The notes below the pieces were generated by a model. It saw only the letters and a program-made list of their open reading frames with translations. It did no database searches and was not told the origin of the DNA. A stretch of 64,000 nucleotides of DNA, taken from NCBI GenBank assembly GCA_000961655.1, contig LADR01000008.1, positions 186,001-250,000 of the forward strand, read 5' to 3'. A program made the translations under genes and the position numbers. Shown in pieces: positions 60,616 to 64,000 of the stretch. The stretch is from Desulfatitalea sp. BRH_c12. GTDB lineage: Bacteria; Desulfobacterota; Desulfobacteria; Desulfobacterales; Desulfosarcinaceae. The first letter of the stretch is position 1. Each line of letters starts with the position of its first letter.

Positions 60616-62466
60616 CTACTCTTTCACCCGCACAATAGCATTCTCCGGGCAGACCTGGGCGCAGACGGCGCAGCCGACGCAGGCATTGGCGTCGATACGC
60701 ACGCGGTTCGCATCCAGATAAAAGGCCGGGCAGCCTAATTCATTGATGCAGTCGCGGTGGTTCTTGCACCGTTCCGATACCTGGAAGGGGCGCTGGCGGG
60801 GCATCTTCAGGCTGCGGGCGTACAGTGTGCAGATCTCCTGGGAGATAATCACCGACACGCCTTTGTAGGCCAGTGCTTCTTCAATGGCCGTGATGCTCTT
60901 TTTTACTTTGAAGGGCTTCACCAGGGTAATATGCCCGACGCCCAGCGCGCGCACGACCGCCTCGATGGAGACCCGGTGGTAGCCTTCCATTTGCATGGCG
61001 GCCATATCGACCCCTGGATGGGGTTGATGGCCGGTCATGGCCGTAATGCCATTGTCCAGGATCACCAGGGTGAAATTATGGTTGTTGTGAACCGCGTTGA
61101 TCAGGCCTGTGATGCCGGAATGGAAAAAAGTCGAGTCGCCGATAAAGGCAACCACTTTCTGATCGGTGGCCCGTGAAAACCCGCAGGCCGAGCTGACCGA
61201 GGATCCCATGCAGATCACAAAATCGCCCATGCTCAGGGGGGGTAAAAAGCCCAGGGTGTAGCAACCGATGTCGGTCGCGTAGATGGTATCCATACCTTTG
61301 GCGGCTTTTTTAACCGCATAATACGTCGCGCGGTGCGAGCAGCCGGCGCACAAGTTGGGTGGCCTGGCCGGTATTTCGGGAATATCCGCCAGGTCGATTT
61401 TAGCCGGGGGGGTGTAAGCGACACTGAAATAGGCGGCCAGGACACGGCGGACCATGGCCGGATCGAACTCATACAGGCGTGAAAAGAGATCCTCGCCCTT
61501 GCCGTGGATGGGTAGCGTGAGAGCGGCCTCCTGGGCCAGGGCCTTAACGGCTTCCTCCATGAATGGTTCGCCCTCTTCGACCACCAGGACCTTGTCGCAC
61601 TCTTTCAAAAAGGCTTTGATCAGATCGGCCGGTAGCGGGTTGGACATGCCGATGCGCAGGATGCGGACCCGATCGGCAATTCCCAACTCCTGAACGGCAT
61701 CGCTGATATAATTGTGGCTGACGCCATTGCATACCACGCCCCAGGTGCCGCTGCCGCTGACATGGTTAAAAGGCGTGGTCTCAGAGATCCGCGCGGCCTT
61801 GGCCAGGTTTTCCAGCAGCTTGACATGCAGCTTGCGCGATACCGCCGGCACGGTCACGTAACTTAAAGGGTCTTTCTTGAAAACACCGCTCGTGGTCCGT
61901 TGGCCGAGCGTGCCCAATTCCACGAAGGCGCTGGAGTGATTGATGCGCGTGGTGGTGCGCAAAATGACCGGTTCGCGCAACTCTTCGGACAGATCGAAGG
62001 CGTGACGCACCATTTCCAGGGCCTCGGCCACCGAGGAGGGTTCAAGCATGGGCAGGCCGGACATTTTGGCATAATAGCGGTTGTCCTGCTCGTTCTGGCT
62101 GGAAAACATGTTGGGGTCGTCCGCCGTCAGAATCACCAGTCCGCCTTTGACCCCCACGTAGGCCAGGGTCATCAAAGGGTCCGCGGCCACGTTCATCCCC
62201 ACGTGCTTCATCATGCACATGGTGCGCACGCCGGCATTGGCGGCCCCTGCGGCCACTTCCAGGGCGACTTTCTCGTTGGTGCTGTATTCGAAATACAGAT
62301 CGCTTTGCTGAGAGATCTGGAACAGATTCAGGGAAATTTCGGAAGAGGGCGTTCCCGGATAAGTGGTGGCAAACGCCACTCCGGCTTCAACAGCGCCGCG
62401 TGCGATGGCTTCGTTGCCCAGCATCAGGATCTTTGCGCCCGGTTCATCGGCGAGCAGTTTGTGCAT
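60616..62466 (-). CDS. iorA: Indolepyruvate:ferredoxin oxidoreductase subunit alpha
   Basis: A 616-residue TPP-dependent subunit. The pyrimidine domain is at the N-terminus (ALEVAAGAANAGVRTMCMMKHVGMNVAADPLM). The TPP-binding domain has CAGCSHRATYYAVKK and GDSTFFHSGITGLINAVHNNHNFTLVILDN. The C-terminal ferredoxin domain includes CKNHRDCINELGC and CVGCAVCAQVCPENAI for two [4Fe-4S] clusters. GGAGG seven bases upstream fixes ATG 62466 and rejects the longer frame. Iron-sulfur and TPP residues appear complete. Electrons would go to ferredoxins such as the 9088-9276 product. Confidence 0.95.
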   Translation of the reverse strand: MHKLLADEPGAKILMLGNEAIARGAVEAGVAFATTYPGTPSSEISLNLFQISQQSDLYFEYSTNEKVALEVAAGAANAGVRTMCMMKHVGMNVAADPLMTLAYVGVKGGLVILTADDPNMFSSQNEQDNRYYAKMSGLPMLEPSSVAEALEMVRHAFDLSEELREPVILRTTTRINHSSAFVELGTLGQRTTSGVFKKDPLSYVTVPAVSRKLHVKLLENLAKAARISETTPFNHVSGSGTWGVVCNGVSHNYISDAVQELGIADRVRILRIGMSNPLPADLIKAFLKECDKVLVVEEGEPFMEEAVKALAQEAALTLPIHGKGEDLFSRLYEFDPAMVRRVLAAYFSVAYTPPAKIDLADIPEIPARPPNLCAGCSHRATYYAVKKAAKGMDTIYATDIGCYTLGFLPPLSMGDFVICMGSSVSSACGFSRATDQKVVAFIGDSTFFHSGITGLINAVHNNHNFTLVILDNGITAMTGHQPHPGVDMAAMQMEGYHRVSIEAVVRALGVGHITLVKPFKVKKSITAIEEALAYKGVSVIISQEICTLYARSLKMPRQRPFQVSERCKNHRDCINELGCPAFYLDANRVRIDANACVGCAVCAQVCPENAIVRVKE

Positions 62467-62888
62467 ATTGGTTCCTCCGACCGAAGGTATTGAAATCATA
62501 ATAACGGCCGCAGGCAGACGCGATAATGTCCGCTGAGCGGCACGTGCACCGGCAAACATGCCACGCTTCGCAGAATTTGTCCACATTCAAAAGCGCCGAT
62601 TCGAGGGTAACCGCATTTGCGTGTGGCTTGATCACCGAACCGGAACATCATTCTACTCGTAGGGGCGAACCTTGTGTTCGCCCGGATGACGACCATCGTC
62701 CCACAGAAGGTTGGCCCCTCCAACTTGTTTGGTTGACTACTTCGGTCCCAGTGAGACGAGGGGTGACATAAGAAGGTTTGTAAAGATTTCTTATTCGCCC
62801 GACAGTTCAGCTTTACATTTGGGGACCATCTGATTTAATAACTTTAGGGTCAAAAACAGAATATGAATGATATTCAACAAGGAGCGTC
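62467..62888. other. 422-base gap between iorA and the flavin oxidoreductase gene
   Basis: Divergent genes flank this gap, so promoters of both lie here. The only clear structure is the short hairpin repeat at 62658-62683. No further gene is seen; other open frames here lack ribosome-binding sites. Confidence 0.5.
62658..62683. repeat. REP-like hairpin repeat
   Basis: GGGCGAAC pairs perfectly with GTTCGCCC around CTTGT, preceded by TAGG. Similar GGGGCGAACCTTGTGTTCGCCC units are, to my recollection, widespread interspersed repeats in environmental bacterial genomes; that needs a genome search. Only one copy is seen in this window. Confidence 0.5.
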
Positions 62889-64000
62889 ATGACTGCTTTC
62901 AGCCATCTTTTTCAACCCATTCGCATTGGACGGATGACGGTCAAGAACCGGTTGCTCATGTCGGCCATGAGCATCAATTTCGGCGTGGATGAATCGGGCC
63001 TTGTGACCGATCAGCTTACGCAATATATGGCGACGCGCGCCCAAGGCGGTGTCGGAATGATGCTGGTCGGCGGCGGCGGCATCCATCCGAGCGGCGCCGA
63101 GCTGCCGAACCTGCCGGCTTTGTGGGATGACGCGTGTATCCCGGGGTTGCAGCGGATGGCCGAGGCCATTCGGCCCTTCAATTGCCGCCTGGGCATGCAG
63201 TTGATGCACGGCGGACGCCAATCGTACCATGCGCATACCTTAGCCCCCTCGGCCATTCCGGCTCCTGCCGTCGTCAAAGGGCAGCCCAGGGCTCTGACCA
63301 AGGAAGAAATCCGCATGCTGACCGAGGCTTTTGGCACGGCCGCGCGGCGCTGTCAGGCAGGAGGCTTCGATTTTATCGAAATCCATGCCGCCCACGGGTA
63401 CCTGATCAATCAATTCATGGCCCCCAACGCCAACCACCGCGAGGATGAGTATGGCGGCTCCTTTGAAAACCGCATTCGCTTCATGCTCGAGACGCTGGCG
63501 CAGATCCGCGCGGCATGCGGCAGCGATTTTACCATCGGGGTGCGCATGAACGCGCAAGATTACATCCTCGATGGATGGGGTTTGGAGGAGGCCTTACGCC
63601 TGGCCGTCATTCTGGAACAGTCGGGTGCCGACTATTTGCATGTCTCGGCCGGGGTGTACGGCAGCACCCAGCTGACCATTCCTTCCATGTATGTGCCCCA
63701 GGGCTGTTTCGTCGATCTTGCCGCCGCCGTCAAGGCCGAAGTGGCCATTCCCGTGGTGGCCGTAGGCCGCATCAAGTCGCCCGAATTGGCCGAGCGGATC
63801 CTGCAGGAGGGGAAGGCCGATGTAATCGCTTTGGGCCGATCCCTGCTGGCGGATCCGCAGTGGCCGCTCAAGGCGGATGCCGGCGCAGTGCGCACCATCC
63901 GGCCCTGCATCGGCTGCTGCCTGGGCTGCATCCACACGGTCCTGCAGATGGAGCCGGGCGGCTGTGTGGTCAACCCCGACGTGGGCCGCGAATATCTGCT
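62889..64000 (+). CDS. Old-yellow-enzyme/2,4-dienoyl-CoA reductase family NADH:flavin oxidoreductase, cut by right edge
   Basis: Residues 1-370 of a longer flavoprotein. The TIM-barrel OYE domain includes RIGRMTVKNRLLMSAMS (FMN site), LGMQLMHGGRQ, IEIHAAHGYLINQF with the His/Tyr pair, and SPELAERILQEGKADVIALGRSLLADPQWPLKA. Cys of a [4Fe-4S] cluster are at PCIGCCLGCIH, as in 2,4-dienoyl-CoA reductase and related enzymes with a C-terminal FAD/NAD domain. That domain and the stop lie beyond the window. AGGAGCGTC precedes ATG 62889. It may reduce enoates in degradation pathways; the substrate is unknown. Confidence 0.93.
   Translation, partial: MTAFSHLFQPIRIGRMTVKNRLLMSAMSINFGVDESGLVTDQLTQYMATRAQGGVGMMLVGGGGIHPSGAELPNLPALWDDACIPGLQRMAEAIRPFNCRLGMQLMHGGRQSYHAHTLAPSAIPAPAVVKGQPRALTKEEIRMLTEAFGTAARRCQAGGFDFIEIHAAHGYLINQFMAPNANHREDEYGGSFENRIRFMLETLAQIRAACGSDFTIGVRMNAQDYILDGWGLEEALRLAVILEQSGADYLHVSAGVYGSTQLTIPSMYVPQGCFVDLAAAVKAEVAIPVVAVGRIKSPELAERILQEGKADVIALGRSLLADPQWPLKADAGAVRTIRPCIGCCLGCIHTVLQMEPGGCVVNPDVGREYL

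Overview
This 64 kb window is a chromosomal stretch, about 57-58% GC by eye, most likely from an anaerobic Desulfobacterota (a Desulfobacterales / Desulfosarcina-like sulfate reducer). The grounds are the gene set: indolepyruvate:ferredoxin oxidoreductase IorAB, a small 2x[4Fe-4S] ferredoxin, an Aquifex-type aconitase, a PurD-PurE fusion, a Gram-negative outer-membrane LptD, and many two-component proteins. This assignment is inference. About 60 protein genes, most of them recognisable, and one tRNA-Leu fill the window densely. I see no prophage, CRISPR array, rRNA or complete insertion sequence.

Layout. 1-1926: the N-terminal two thirds of lptD on the minus strand, cut by the left edge. 2119-8682: a plus-strand run of surE, a receiver/DHp protein, a YhaM-like HD nuclease, tmk, a remarkable CysK-cysteinyl-tRNA-synthetase fusion, and an unknown protein overlapping its end. 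9088-15380: ferredoxin, plsC, RNase J, ftsK and a methyltransferase. 15476-17453 (minus): a glycosyltransferase and methyltransferase pair. 17616-24960: HMG-CoA lyase-like enzyme, HD-GYP response regulator, then an envelope cluster (unknown membrane protein, class A PBP, SPOR-domain protein). 25255-30468: small repeat protein, PAS kinase with a convergent NarL regulator, MscS channel, and a receiver lacking its phospho-acceptor. 30708-34792: Cys-rich 55-residue peptide, superoxide dismutase, aconitase, hydrolase. 34789-40501: PilZ, DUF1992, SHOCT-like membrane protein, Ddl, an ATP-grasp protein, PurD-PurE, and a YrdC-type enzyme. 40581-40667: tRNA-Leu(CAA). 40890-46060: NarL regulator, receiver protein, KhpA, MASE3 hybrid kinase. 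46151-52737: NadE, CBS protein, cold-shock protein, radical SAM protein, DmeF metal exporter, Cys-motif protein, cupin. 52823-54852 (minus): DEAD-box helicase, RRM protein and a second cold-shock protein. 55136-59902: B12/radical SAM protein, an EnvZ/OmpR-type pair, and a trypsin-like protease with a coiled-coil insert. 59942-62466: iorBA. 62889 to the right edge: an old-yellow-enzyme/2,4-dienoyl-CoA reductase, incomplete.

How the parts fit. Housekeeping modules (outer-membrane assembly, peptidoglycan, purine, NAD and phospholipid synthesis, RNA decay, chromosome segregation) are interleaved with signalling. Eight loci encode receivers or histidine kinases, including two near-identical NarL-type regulators. 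The strongest candidate for an undescribed system is the fusion at 5397-7703. A PLP-dependent cysteine synthase is joined to a full-length cysteinyl-tRNA-synthetase fold in which two of four zinc ligands and the KMSKS loop are altered, and a conserved-looking unknown gene overlaps its 3' end. Secondary leads are the Cys-rich peptide before superoxide dismutase, a MITE-like repeat present in two copies plus a fragment, a response regulator with Gly in place of the phospho-Asp, and a protease whose catalytic core is split by a long charged helix.
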